The notes: a model not told the origin generated them from the sequence alone. A stretch of DNA of 64,000 nucleotides from Cellulomonas sp. KRMCY2 (GCF_000526515.1 NZ_JAGF01000001.1:1922001-1986000), one strand, 5' to 3'. Shown: positions 1 to 7,955, numbered from the stretch's first letter. Program-made: numbers and translations.

Positions 1-1
1 C

Positions 2-718
2 GCACAGTTCATCGCCGCCCGCCGCTCCTGGGCCCCAGCGCCGATGGAGGCGTTCATGGCGGACGCCGGCCCGGTGCTCGACGGAGCGCTCGACCTCGTC
101 GCCCGGGCCACGGCGCGTGCGGCGTCCGGCGTGCCGGACAACACCGGTGACCTGCTCCACGACGTGGGCGTGCTGATGAGTGCCAAGGCCGGGCCGGTGC
201 GCTCGGAGCAGTCCATCGGTGAGGCACTGGTCCAGGTGCACGACTGGCTCGCCGGTTACCAGGACCTCGTCACGGCCGACCGGGGCTCGCGCCGGGCGAT
301 CAACCGCACGTTCCTGGTCCGCGACATCCTCACCACCGCCTACGTCTACCTGTCGGCGATGGCCGACTACCTGGCCCATGGCGGCCGGTCCCGGGGCTCG
401 GTCCTCTACACCGACCCGGCGGGCTCGCTGCCCCGGGTCGGGTACGGCCCCGACGCCGCACGCGAGCTCGACCTGCCCGACCTGTTCCGCTTCCGGCTCG
501 ACGGCGGTGCGCTCGACGACCAGGTGCAGGAGGTCGCGTGGAGCGGCCCCGAGCCATCGGGGGCAGCCGAGCGGTCGGGAGCCGAAGACCCGTCGCCGGC
601 CGCCGACCGGGCCGGTCGCGTGGCCTTCCGGTGGCGTCCTCGCCGGCCGATCCCGCAGGAGGACGACTTCTTCGAGAACGTCTGGCGTGAGTTCCGTGAG
701 CACCGCAACATCTTCTGA
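2..718 (+). CDS. C-terminal part of FAD-dependent oxidoreductase (fumarate reductase flavoprotein-like), 5' truncated by window edge
   Basis: The frame is open to the first base of the window, so only the last 238 residues are seen. The visible part is a helical cap-like region ending in a Phe-Glu-Asn-Val-Trp-Arg-Glu segment and a final Arg-Asn-Ile-Phe, a tail I associate with the FAD-binding fumarate reductase/aspartate oxidase-like flavoproteins found in actinobacterial and firmicute sugar clusters. The FAD-binding Rossmann half would lie upstream. A low-complexity Ala/Glu/Ser/Pro stretch sits at about residues 180-202 of the visible part. It is co-directional with the SGNH hydrolase 48 bp downstream and probably belongs to the same sugar operon. 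The family call rests on remembered C-terminal similarity only. Substrate unknown. Confidence 0.5.
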   Translation, partial: AQFIAARRSWAPAPMEAFMADAGPVLDGALDLVARATARAASGVPDNTGDLLHDVGVLMSAKAGPVRSEQSIGEALVQVHDWLAGYQDLVTADRGSRRAINRTFLVRDILTTAYVYLSAMADYLAHGGRSRGSVLYTDPAGSLPRVGYGPDAARELDLPDLFRFRLDGGALDDQVQEVAWSGPEPSGAAERSGAEDPSPAADRAGRVAFRWRPRRPIPQEDDFFENVWREFREHRNIF

Positions 719-766
719 GCCGGGACCCGGGTCGTCGTCCGAACGGAGCCGGCGCCGACGCCGGCT

Positions 767-1957
767 GTGGCGCTGGTGACGGCCTGGATCAGCACACCGG
801 TGGTCGGCGGACCGGTGCGGGTGCTCGGCGCCGCTGAGCTCGAGCAGACCGCTGACGGCGTCGTGGTGCACCGGTTGCCGGCCGTGGCGCGGGCACAGCT
901 GCCCGACGGCTTCATCCGGATGTGCGAGGAGCAGCCCTCCGGGGTGCGGCTGGCGTTCCGAACCGCGGCCCGGCAGGTCGAGCTCGACGTGCGGGCCCTG
1001 CGCACGGCGATCGTCGACCGCCCGGTCCCGGACGCCGGACGGTACGACCTCGTGGTCGACGGCGTCGTGGTCGGCCACGGTTCGGCCGACGGCCACGGCG
1101 TCATCGTGCTGGACCCGATCGCGGCGATGACGATCACGCACACCGGTCCGGTCGCGACCGTGGTGTTCCCCGTGCTCGAGGCCGGGGACAAGGAGCTCGA
1201 GATCTGGTTGCCGTACGCCGAGGTGACCCGGCTCCTGGCGGTGCGGACCGACGCGCCGGTGGCGTCGGCGACGGATCACGCGTCGGGATCGGTCCGCCGG
1301 CCGCGCTGGGTGCACCACGGCAGCTCGATCAGCCACGGTGCGTCGGCCGCGTCGCCGACCGGGATCTGGCCGGTCGTCGTCGCCCGCCTCGCCGGGCTGG
1401 ACCTGGTCAACCTCGGTCTGTCGGGCAACGCCGTGCTCGACCCGTTCATCGCGCGCACGATCCGTGACCAGCCGGCCGACCTGATCACGCTGAAGCTGGG
1501 GATCAACGTGGTCAACCACGACTGCTTCCGGCGCCGCACCTTTCCCCCGGCGGTCGAGGGGTTCCTCGACACGATCCGTGAGGGTCACCCGAGCACGCCG
1601 CTGGTCGTGGTCTCGCCGATCCTGTGCGCGATCGTCGAGGACCGCCCCGGCCCGACGTCGATCGACCCTGACTCGCCGCCCGACGCGCCGGTGTTCCGCA
1701 CCGTCGGACGGTCCGAGGAGCTCGCCACGGGCAAGCTCAGCCTCGAGGTCATCCGCGAGGTGCTCGAGGGCGTCGTCGGCCGGCGGCGGACCGCAGGGGA
1801 CGGCTCCATGCACTACCTGGACGGCCGCGAGCTCTACGGACGGCCCGAGTGGGCCTCGATGCCGTTGCCCGATCTCCTGCACCCGACGGCCGCCGGTCAC
1901 CGTCACATGGGTGAGGCCTTCGCCGCTCTCGTCCCCGGGTTCCTCGCTCAGTCCTGA
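767..1957 (+). CDS. SGNH/GDSL-family hydrolase (probable carbohydrate esterase)
   Basis: This is a 396-residue two-domain protein. The N-terminal ~175 residues look like a beta-rich accessory domain. An SGNH hydrolase domain follows, with the block I nucleophile in GSSISHG (about residues 185-191), a Gly in LGLSGNA, a GIN in place of GxND, and the C-terminal DLLHP carrying the catalytic Asp/His. Members remove acyl groups, often acetyl, from sugars or glycans. No Sec signal peptide is visible, so it probably acts in the cytoplasm on an imported acylated sugar. The GTG at 767 gives the full-length product; a GTG at 776 is an alternative, and neither has a strong Shine-Dalgarno. The stop codon is the first triplet of a tandem repeat shared with the convergent gene. 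Deacetylation is inference. Confidence 0.75.
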   Translation: MALVTAWISTPVVGGPVRVLGAAELEQTADGVVVHRLPAVARAQLPDGFIRMCEEQPSGVRLAFRTAARQVELDVRALRTAIVDRPVPDAGRYDLVVDGVVVGHGSADGHGVIVLDPIAAMTITHTGPVATVVFPVLEAGDKELEIWLPYAEVTRLLAVRTDAPVASATDHASGSVRRPRWVHHGSSISHGASAASPTGIWPVVVARLAGLDLVNLGLSGNAVLDPFIARTIRDQPADLITLKLGINVVNHDCFRRRTFPPAVEGFLDTIREGHPSTPLVVVSPILCAIVEDRPGPTSIDPDSPPDAPVFRTVGRSEELATGKLSLEVIREVLEGVVGRRRTAGDGSMHYLDGRELYGRPEWASMPLPDLLHPTAAGHRHMGEAFAALVPGFLAQS

Positions 1958-2068
1958 GGCGCTCGCTCGACCCTGAGGCGATCGCTCAGCCCTGAGGCGC
2001 TCGCTCGACCCTGAGGCGATCGCTCAGCCCTGAGGCGCTCGCTCGACCCTGAGGCGATCGCTCAGCCC
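1955..2068. repeat. Tandem repeat, 3 x 38 bp (6 x 19 bp), bridging two convergent stop codons
   Basis: Two 19-bp half-units, tgaggcgctcgctcgaccc and tgaggcgatcgctcagccc, alternate three times with no mismatch, then a partial unit follows. The repeat starts with the TGA of the SGNH gene, and the reverse-strand TGA of the isomerase gene lies in its last unit. The second half-unit contains the palindrome gcgatcgc, so each 38-bp unit can form a small cruciform. It may serve as a bidirectional terminator. Confidence 0.9.
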
Positions 2069-3036
2069 TGAGGCGACGGGGCCAGGTGGGGCTGGACGTG
2101 CCGGGCGTAGCGCGCGGCGACGGTGGCGACGACCTGGTCGCCAGGGGTGTCCCAGACCTCCTGGTTGAAGATCTCGACCTCGACGTCCCCGAGGTACCCC
2201 GCTGCGGTGACCCACCGCGTGATGGTCGCGAAGTCCACGTACCCGTCGCCCATGTACCCGCGCGAGAGCAGCGGGTCGGCGGCCAGCGGCAGGATCCAGT
2301 CGCACACCTGGTACGACGCGATCCGGCGCTCGGCACCGGCCCGGGCGATCTGGCGCTCCAGGTCCGGGTCCCACCACACGTGGTACGTGTCGACGACGAC
2401 TCCGACGACGTCGGCCGGGAACGGCGCTGCCAGGTCGAGGGCCTGGCCGAGCGTCGAGATGACGGCGCGGTCCGCCGCGAACACGGGGTGCAGCGGCTCG
2501 AGCACGATCCGCACGTCGTGCTCGGCGGCGAAGGGCACCAGGTCGGCGATCCGGTCCGCGACCCGCCGGCGGGTCGCGACCAGGTCCCGTGCCGGGTCGG
2601 CGAGCGGGTGCCGGGCAGTGCGGTCGGCGCGGGACGGGTAGGGCAGTGCGCCGCCGCCGGGTGCTGACGCCGCCGGCAGGCCGCCGACCACGAAGACCAG
2701 CTCGTGGGTGCCGAGGGTCGCCGCCTCGACGATCGCGGCCCGGTTGTCCTGGAGCGCCGCCGCGATCCCGGCGTCGTCGGCGGCCGTGAGGAAGCCCCCG
2801 CGGCACAGCGACGAGACACGCAGCCCGGCATCGGCCACGATCCGCGCGGCCTCGCGGAGGCCCGCCTCGGCGACCCGGTCACGCCAGAGCCCGACGGCCG
2901 GCAACCCGGCACGCGCGGCGCCGTCGACGGCCTCGCGCAGCGTCCAGGCCTTGGTCGTCGCGGTGTTCAGGGAGAGACGGGACACGTCGGCCGGTGCACC
3001 CTGCGGTGCGATCGGCACCGGCGCGCCGGCGCTCAC
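2062..3036 (-). CDS. Sugar phosphate isomerase/epimerase (xylose isomerase-like TIM barrel)
   Basis: This 324-residue protein belongs to the AP-endonuclease-2/xylose isomerase-like TIM-barrel superfamily, which isomerises or epimerises ketoses, inosose or keto-sugars with a divalent metal. The expected metal ligands are visible: Glu180 in LEPLHP, Asp216 and His219 in DTYHVWWD, and Glu288 in EIFN. The GTG start overlaps the TGA of the upstream Gfo/Idh gene by four bases (GTGA), so the two are translationally coupled. A Gfo/Idh dehydrogenase next to a TIM-barrel isomerase is typical of inositol, keto-sugar and rare-sugar pathways. The exact substrate cannot be read from sequence. The 3' end runs into a tandem repeat. 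Confidence 0.8.
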   Translation of the reverse strand: MSAGAPVPIAPQGAPADVSRLSLNTATTKAWTLREAVDGAARAGLPAVGLWRDRVAEAGLREAARIVADAGLRVSSLCRGGFLTAADDAGIAAALQDNRAAIVEAATLGTHELVFVVGGLPAASAPGGGALPYPSRADRTARHPLADPARDLVATRRRVADRIADLVPFAAEHDVRIVLEPLHPVFAADRAVISTLGQALDLAAPFPADVVGVVVDTYHVWWDPDLERQIARAGAERRIASYQVCDWILPLAADPLLSRGYMGDGYVDFATITRWVTAAGYLGDVEVEIFNQEVWDTPGDQVVATVAARYARHVQPHLAPSPQG

Positions 3037-4196
3037 AGCGTGATCGCCGGGATCTCGAGCCGGCGACCCTGCGCGGAGGACCGCAGACCGAGCTCGGCGA
3101 GCTGGACGCCGCGAGCGGCCGAGAGGAGGCCGAACCGGTGCTCGCGGCCTGCGACGACGTCGCGCAGGAAGTCCTCCCACTGGAGTCGGAAGCCGTTGCC
3201 GAGCTCGCCGTTGGCGGGGACGTCGAGCCACTGGTCGCGGAACCGGTCGGTCACCGGGAGGTCGGGGTTCCAGACCGGCATGGGCGTGTGGGCGCGCTGC
3301 TGGGCGACGCACTTGTTCAGGCCGGCGACGGCCGACCCGTGGGTGCCGTCCACCTGGAACTCGACGAGCTCGTCGCGGTAGACGCGGACCGCCCAGGAGG
3401 AGTTGATCTGCGCGATGACGGGGTCGCCCGCCGGGGTCTCGACATCGAAGATGCCGTACGCGGCGTCGTCGGCCGTCGCGTCGTACTGACGTCCGTGCTC
3501 GTCCCAGCGGACCGGGATGTGGGTCGTCGTGCGGGCGGTGACGGCGCGGACGGTCCCGAGGATGCCCTCGAGCACGTAGCTCCAGTGGCAGAACATGTCG
3601 ACGGTCATCCCGCCGCCGTCCTCGGCGCGGTAGTTCCAGCTGGGGCGCTGGGCGGGCTGGACGTCTCCCTCGAAGACCCAGTAGCCGAACTCGCCGCGCA
3701 GGGACAGGATCCGGCCGAAGAAGCCCTCGTCCACGAGCCGCCGGAGCTTGACCAGGCCGGGAAGGTAGAGCTTGTCGTGCACGACGCCGGCCGTGATGCC
3801 CGCGTCCCGTGCGATCCGGGCGAGCTCGACGGCCTGGTCGAGGGTCTCGGCCGTCGGCTTCTCGGTGTAGATGTGCTTGCCGGCCTTCATGGCGGCGGTG
3901 AGCGCGGCGGCGCGCCTCGAGGTGACCTGTGCATCGAAGTAGATGCTCACGCTCGGGTCGCCGAGCACCGCGTCGACGTCGGTGCTCCAGTGCTCGACCC
4001 CGTGCCGCTCGGCGATCTCCCGCACCCGGGCCTCGTTGCGGCCGATCAGGATCGGCTCGACCTGCACGCGGCTGCCGTCGGCCAGCTCGACACCGCCCGC
4101 ATCGCGGATCGCGAGGATCGACCGCACGAGGTGCTGCCGGTAGCCCATCCGGCCGGTGATCCCGTTCATCGCGATACGAAGGACTGTCGACGCCAT
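3033..4196 (-). CDS. Gfo/Idh/MocA family NAD(P)-dependent oxidoreductase
   Basis: This 387-residue protein oxidises or reduces a sugar or cyclitol hydroxyl with NAD(P). The N-terminal Rossmann motif is unusual, GITGRMG near residue 13, instead of the usual GxGxxG followed by an acidic residue. The family EKP motif is intact (Glu112-Lys113-Pro114, in YTEKPTAET), so the catalytic lysine is present. The C-terminal alpha/beta domain follows. The ATG at 4196 is chosen because a GGAGAAACC ribosome site precedes it. It is the first gene of a two-gene unit with the isomerase. A LacI-type operator lies 33 bp upstream, and the LacI gene for it is probably the next one. One of three Gfo/Idh enzymes in this island. 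Confidence 0.85.
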   Translation of the reverse strand: MASTVLRIAMNGITGRMGYRQHLVRSILAIRDAGGVELADGSRVQVEPILIGRNEARVREIAERHGVEHWSTDVDAVLGDPSVSIYFDAQVTSRRAAALTAAMKAGKHIYTEKPTAETLDQAVELARIARDAGITAGVVHDKLYLPGLVKLRRLVDEGFFGRILSLRGEFGYWVFEGDVQPAQRPSWNYRAEDGGGMTVDMFCHWSYVLEGILGTVRAVTARTTTHIPVRWDEHGRQYDATADDAAYGIFDVETPAGDPVIAQINSSWAVRVYRDELVEFQVDGTHGSAVAGLNKCVAQQRAHTPMPVWNPDLPVTDRFRDQWLDVPANGELGNGFRLQWEDFLRDVVAGREHRFGLLSAARGVQLAELGLRSSAQGRRLEIPAITL

Positions 4197-4228
4197 GGTT
4201 TCTCCGGTTCGGGTCGGGTGAGAGTGCG

Positions 4229-4242
4229 GGAATGCGCTTTCC
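4229..4242. promoter_or_regulatory. LacI-type operator upstream of Gfo/Idh-isomerase unit
   Basis: The site ggaatgcgctttcc (reverse strand ggaaagcgcattcc) is palindromic at 12 of 14 positions around a GCGC core, the usual shape of LacI/GalR operators. It lies 33 bp upstream of the ATG at 4196. A near-identical site occurs at 7805-7818, so both units are probably under one repressor. Confidence 0.6.
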
Positions 4243-4279
4243 GAGCGTAGGCAAGGAGCACCGGTCCCGTCAAGGTCGC

Positions 4280-4350
4280 GGGTCCGCGCCGGGTGGCCGA
4301 CTCTCGTCGCGCAGGGGTCCGCACCGGGTGGCCGACTCTCGTCGCGCGGG
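4280..4350. repeat. Two-copy 35-bp tandem repeat in intergenic region
   Basis: Two near-identical copies with a 35-bp period share the core ccgggtggccgactctcgtc. They lie between the 3' end of the LacI gene and the Gfo/Idh promoter. Function unknown. They may be part of the LacI gene's transcript end or simple slippage. Confidence 0.8.
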
Positions 4351-4372
4351 TCCTCGGAGCAGGACGGCGCGG

Positions 4373-5353
4373 TCAGACCGGGACGGGCGCGGTGGAGTCC
4401 CGGACGACGAGCGACACCGGGACGGTCTGCGTGCGCCCGGCTGCGGGGTCGTCCGGTGCGTGCCCGTGCGGCTCGAGCAGCACGTCGACCGCGGCCCGGG
4501 CGAGCAGCTGCAGCGGCACCGAGACGGTCGTCAGGGTCGGGGAGACCTGGGTGGCGGCGGGCACGTCGTCGAAGCCGACGACCGACACCTGCTGCGGCAC
4601 AAGGGTCCCGCGCGAGCGGAGCCGGTCGAGGATCCCGAGCGCCATGAGGTCGTTGTGCGCGATCACCGCCGTCGCCCCGCTGGCGGCGACGAGGTCGGCG
4701 GCGGCGACGCCACCGGCGAAGACGGTCGGGAAGTGCCCGAGCTGGATGAGCTCGACGTCGGGCAGGGTGTGAGCCGCGAGCTCGAGGCCGCGTCTGCGCT
4801 CGCGGTCCGACCACGAGCCCCACTGCCCGCCGGCGTAGGCGATGCGGCGGTGCCCGAGCGCGTGCAGGTGGGCCAGCGCCTGCCGGATGCCGTCCTCGTT
4901 CTCGATGATCACCGACCGCAGGTGCTCCGCCTCCCGGTTGACCAGGACGATCTGCGGGCTGCTCGGCATCCTGGCGAGCGCCTGGTCGGACATCCGGGCC
5001 GAGCAGAGCACGATCCCGTCCACCTGGGTGGCCATCTGCGCCAGGATCTCGGTCTCCATGCGGGGGTCCTCGTCGGAGTCGGCGACCACGACGGACAGGC
5101 CGGCGGCCCGGGCCCGGAGCTGGACGCCCTTGGCGATCCCGGCGAAGAACGGGTTCTCCATGTCCGGCACCACGAGTCCGAGGACGCCGCCGGGGTGGGT
5201 CGCCGTCCCCGGTCGGCGATAGCCCAGCTCTGCCGCGACGCGCTCGACCCGTTCGCGACGGTCGACGGTCACGAGACCTGGCTGCGCGAGGGCTCGGGAG
5301 GCTGTCGCAGGCGAGACACCGGCGGCGCGTGCGACGTCGCGCAACGTGACCAT
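4373..5353 (-). CDS. LacI/GalR family transcriptional regulator
   Basis: This 326-residue repressor starts directly with the helix-turn-helix (VTLRDVARAAGVSPATASRA, residues 2-21) and hinge helix. The periplasmic-binding-protein-like sensor domain follows (from about residue 60, with IVLVNRE and a VGFDDV motif near 270). The ATG at 5353 is preceded by AAGGA at good spacing; an upstream extension in the same frame has no support. It lies between the DUF6807/Gfo-Idh unit and the Gfo/Idh-isomerase unit, on the same strand. Its likely targets are the two GGAWAGCGCWTTCC operators at 4229 and 7805. Which sugar it senses is not known. Confidence 0.9.
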   Translation of the reverse strand: MVTLRDVARAAGVSPATASRALAQPGLVTVDRRERVERVAAELGYRRPGTATHPGGVLGLVVPDMENPFFAGIAKGVQLRARAAGLSVVVADSDEDPRMETEILAQMATQVDGIVLCSARMSDQALARMPSSPQIVLVNREAEHLRSVIIENEDGIRQALAHLHALGHRRIAYAGGQWGSWSDRERRRGLELAAHTLPDVELIQLGHFPTVFAGGVAAADLVAASGATAVIAHNDLMALGILDRLRSRGTLVPQQVSVVGFDDVPAATQVSPTLTTVSVPLQLLARAAVDVLLEPHGHAPDDPAAGRTQTVPVSLVVRDSTAPVPV

Positions 5354-5419
5354 GGGCGGTCCTTCCGCGTCGGTGGGGACGTTCGGGAGCAGTACGTGAG
5401 ATGCCAGTGAACCAGATCC

Positions 5420-5473
5420 CACTGCGTCTCATCGCGTTTCACCAGGGACCGCGATGGATGGCACCGCGTTTCA
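5420..5473. repeat. Three 12-bp direct repeats upstream of the LacI gene
   Basis: The copies are cactgcgtctca (5420-5431), catcgcgtttca (5430-5441) and caccgcgtttca (5462-5473). They sit in the 117-bp gap between the DUF6807 stop codon and the LacI start, and the last copy includes that stop codon. They could be binding sites of an activator or repressor of the LacI gene; this is inference from position. Confidence 0.5.
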
Positions 5474-6469
5474 GGCGGCGCTCGGTGGGGTCGGCCAGGT
5501 GGCACCCGGACGCGTGGACGTCATGGCCCCGGTGACGCGGTCGTCCGGCCATCGCCCGTCGGCGACCACGAAGGTGAAGGCGCGGCGCAGCGGGCGGCCG
5601 TGGCTGACCTCGACCGGTGCCGACCACGCGAGGGCCGAGCCGATCGCGGGGTACGAGCGGACCCGGACGAACCACGGGTCGGCCGCGGTGGCCTCGTCCA
5701 CCGGTGCGACCATGACCGTGAACTCGCCGCCCTGCCCGTTCGGCCCGGCCGGACGGGCGCGCGCGCTCCACGCCAGCCACCGGGCGCCGTCGTCCGGCCG
5801 GCTGCCGTGCACGGCGTCCTCGCCGCAGGCCGACGGGGTGCGCAGGTCGACGTCGTCGCACGGTGGCAGTCGCCAGAGCATCCCGCCGTAGCCGGCCAGC
5901 GGCCTGCCGTGGGAGCCCGGGCTGCCGAGCTCGACCGGGGTCGTGCGCGCGGCCGGCAGGGTCAGGGTGAAGGAGACCTCCAGCCGCCAGGACTCGTCGT
6001 CGAGCAGAGCCCAGTGCAGTTCGCGGACCTCGTCGAGCAGCACCTCACCGGTCGGACCGGTCCAGGCGAGGCGGTGGCGCACACCACCCGGTGCGCGCCG
6101 CAGCCACTCGCGGTGCTCGATGTGACCGTGGTCGTGGCGCCAGGTGTACCCCGGTCCCGGCAGGTAGGTGCGTCCGCCCCACAGGTTCGCGCCGTCGACG
6201 TCCTGCACCGCGACCCCGAGCCCGGCGTGCCAGGTGTGATCGGCCGGGCTCGCGTCGGTCACGATGATCCCGGTGCGGGTCCGCACCGGGTGCAGGTGCG
6301 GGCGAGGGCTGTCGAAGGCCGGGCTGCCGGCGCCGTCGACATACCTGGCCACCTCGGTCGCGCCCACCTGGACCCGCAGCAGATCAGCGTGCTCGCCGCG
6401 GTGCGGTGCCGGGTCCCACGGGGGCGTCTTGCCCGGCGGCGCGTGCTCCGCCGGGGTCGTGGCGCTCAT
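5471..6469 (-). CDS. DUF6807 (PmoA-like) family protein
   Basis: This 332-residue protein has the conserved segments PHLHPVRTRTGIIVT (residues 57-71) and PADHTWHAGL (75-84), followed by a beta-rich body, which I recognise as the DUF6807/PmoA-like family. These proteins recur in bacterial sugar and polysaccharide clusters next to Gfo/Idh oxidoreductases and TIM-barrel isomerases. No reaction is firmly established to my knowledge. The ATG at 6469 overlaps the TGA of the upstream Gfo/Idh gene (ATGA), so the two are coupled. The His-rich motifs suggest a metal or sugar site, as in aldose epimerase-like folds. No signal peptide is seen. Start choice is firm because of the overlap. Confidence 0.7.
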   Translation of the reverse strand: MSATTPAEHAPPGKTPPWDPAPHRGEHADLLRVQVGATEVARYVDGAGSPAFDSPRPHLHPVRTRTGIIVTDASPADHTWHAGLGVAVQDVDGANLWGGRTYLPGPGYTWRHDHGHIEHREWLRRAPGGVRHRLAWTGPTGEVLLDEVRELHWALLDDESWRLEVSFTLTLPAARTTPVELGSPGSHGRPLAGYGGMLWRLPPCDDVDLRTPSACGEDAVHGSRPDDGARWLAWSARARPAGPNGQGGEFTVMVAPVDEATAADPWFVRVRSYPAIGSALAWSAPVEVSHGRPLRRAFTFVVADGRWPDDRVTGAMTSTRPGATWPTPPSAA

Positions 6470-7704
6470 CCCGCGGTCCCGGCCGCGGGCCGCGCCCATG
6501 GCGCGCCCAGCTCGGCGAAGGTGGCGTGCTCGGCGGCGGCGCGGGCACACCACCGGTCGACGTCCCGCACCACGAGGTGGGTGCCGTCGTCGGACGTCGT
6601 CGTGTCGTCGGTCACTGCCGTGATGTGCCCGGGATCGATCCTGGTCGGATCGGGGCCCGCCCGTACCGCGTCGAGCACCCGGGTGAACGCGCCGGTGTCA
6701 CGCAGCGGGCACAGCAGGGCCACCGACGGGTCGGAGCGGTGCCGAAGGAGGTTCGTCAGGAGGTCGGTGCGCCCGGCGGTGATGGTCCGGATGCCCGCCG
6801 TACCGGTGACCTCGACGATGTCGGCGTAGTAGTCGAGAACCACCTGGCCCCGGCTGCCCTGCACGGTCACGTGCGGCGTGGTCTGCGTCGCGGCACACAG
6901 CGTCAGCGCCGCGGTGACCGGGATGCCGCGGCTCGTGGTGACCCGGACGACCGAGGTGTCGTCGACCTCGATCGGGTTGGCCCGGTACTGGTCGAGGTCG
7001 ACCGAGGCGACGTCGTCGACCGTCCGGGCACCGGCCAGGCGCAGCGCGGTCACGACGGCATGCGCCAGCGGGTTGGTCACGACACCGTCGACCACCGGGC
7101 GCCCGCCGAGCGAGCGTCGTCCGGTCCAGGACGAGCGCGTCCAGTAGCCGGTCGTCCGGACCCAGGTCCCGACCGCGCCGACGCCGGTCAGCTCGCCGAT
7201 CTCACCGGCCGCGACGATCTCGTCGATCGCGGCGAGGGCCGCCGAGCCGAAGGTCTGGAAGCCGACCTGGACGACGCGACCGGTCGCCGACTCGGCTGCG
7301 AGGAGCCGGTCGAGCTCGCCGAGCGACGCCGCCGGTGGCTTCTCCAGGAGCACGTCGCAGCCGGCCTGGAGGGCCCGGGTGGCGAGCGGGCCGTGGGTGT
7401 GGATGGGCGTGCACAGGACCACGACGTCCGGCGCGGCTCCCGCCGCCAGCATCGCGCCGAGATCCGGGTACCACGGCACGGTGGCGAGATCGGTGGCGAG
7501 GTCGCGGGTCGGTGCGCCCGAGGCCGCCGTGACCTCGTCGACCGCGTCGGGCCCGAGTGGACGGGGGTCGACGAGCGCCGTGAGCCGCAGGTCCCCACCG
7601 GTCCAGGACCGGAGGATGCGGACCAGGTGCGAGCGCCCGTGGCCGTGGATCCCGACCAGCGCGACGGACGGTGCCGGTGGACCGTGCCGCGGGTGTTTCG
7701 TCAC
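6466..7704 (-). CDS. Gfo/Idh/MocA family oxidoreductase (second copy)
   Basis: This 412-residue protein has an N-terminal Rossmann fold (ALVGIHGHGRSH, near residue 15) and a clear EKP motif (LLEKPPAAS, about residue 125), placing it in the Gfo/Idh/MocA family. The nucleotide loop is His/Gly-rich and unlike that of the other two copies, so cofactor or substrate preference may differ. The GTG start at 7704 is preceded by GCGGAG. It is divergent from the sugar ABC importer and shares a 234-bp regulatory gap containing a LacI-type operator. The product is coupled to the DUF6807 gene by an ATGA overlap. Likely acts on the imported sugar; substrate unknown. Confidence 0.85.
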   Translation of the reverse strand: MTKHPRHGPPAPSVALVGIHGHGRSHLVRILRSWTGGDLRLTALVDPRPLGPDAVDEVTAASGAPTRDLATDLATVPWYPDLGAMLAAGAAPDVVVLCTPIHTHGPLATRALQAGCDVLLEKPPAASLGELDRLLAAESATGRVVQVGFQTFGSAALAAIDEIVAAGEIGELTGVGAVGTWVRTTGYWTRSSWTGRRSLGGRPVVDGVVTNPLAHAVVTALRLAGARTVDDVASVDLDQYRANPIEVDDTSVVRVTTSRGIPVTAALTLCAATQTTPHVTVQGSRGQVVLDYYADIVEVTGTAGIRTITAGRTDLLTNLLRHRSDPSVALLCPLRDTGAFTRVLDAVRAGPDPTRIDPGHITAVTDDTTTSDDGTHLVVRDVDRWCARAAAEHATFAELGAPWARPAAGTAG

Positions 7705-7759
7705 GTGCTGCTCCGCTTCGTCTGGGCCGTTCCGGGCTGCTGGAACGGGGCTCGCGTGG

Positions 7760-7789
7760 TTGACATCACATCAGAAGGCCTGGTATCCA
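7760..7789 (+). promoter_or_regulatory. Candidate sigma-70-type promoter for the sugar ABC importer operon
   Basis: A consensus -35 hexamer TTGACA (7760-7765) is followed after 18 bp by TATCCA (7784-7789), in a locally AT-richer stretch. The LacI-type operator at 7805-7818 would lie just after the transcription start, a position suited to repression. The segment also has two ATCAGAAG direct repeats and the small palindrome ctggtatccag. Confidence 0.5.
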
Positions 7790-7804
7790 GTTCTATCAGA
7801 AGTT

Positions 7805-7818
7805 GGATAGCGCTTTCC
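7805..7818. promoter_or_regulatory. LacI-type operator in divergent promoter region
   Basis: The site ggatagcgctttcc is palindromic at 12 of 14 positions with an AGCGCT core. It is almost the same as the site at 4229-4242. It sits between the divergent Gfo/Idh gene and the ABC importer operon and could control both. Confidence 0.65.
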
Positions 7819-7871
7819 ACCTTCGCCAGTCCCCAGCTCGGTCCATCAAGGGCGATCACCGAGGAGTGCGC

Positions 7872-7955
7872 ATGACCGACGTCCGGCCATCCGCGGCGGC
7901 AGCCGCGCGGGCCCCGTACGACACCCGACGAGGACGCCATGTCTGTCGTCGGTGA
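7872..7955 (+). CDS. Small upstream ORF (27 codons) overlapping the start of the ABC permease gene
   Basis: An ATG at 7872 with a strong GAGGAG ribosome site six bases before it opens a 27-residue frame (begins MTDVRPSAAAARAPYD). It ends at TGA 7953-7955, 16 bp inside the permease gene in another frame. The permease start itself has only a weak GAGG. The layout suits a leader peptide that couples translation of the importer operon. It may equally be fortuitous; there is no homology evidence. Confidence 0.4.
   Translation: MTDVRPSAAAAARAPYDTRRGRHVCRR

Noticed and set aside
3033-5432. Very long reverse frames (799 and 730 codons) that join the Gfo/Idh gene with neighbouring sequence
   Set aside because: The upstream part is Arg/Pro-rich shadow of the LacI gene. 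Ribosome sites and family length support the separate starts at 4196 and 3036.
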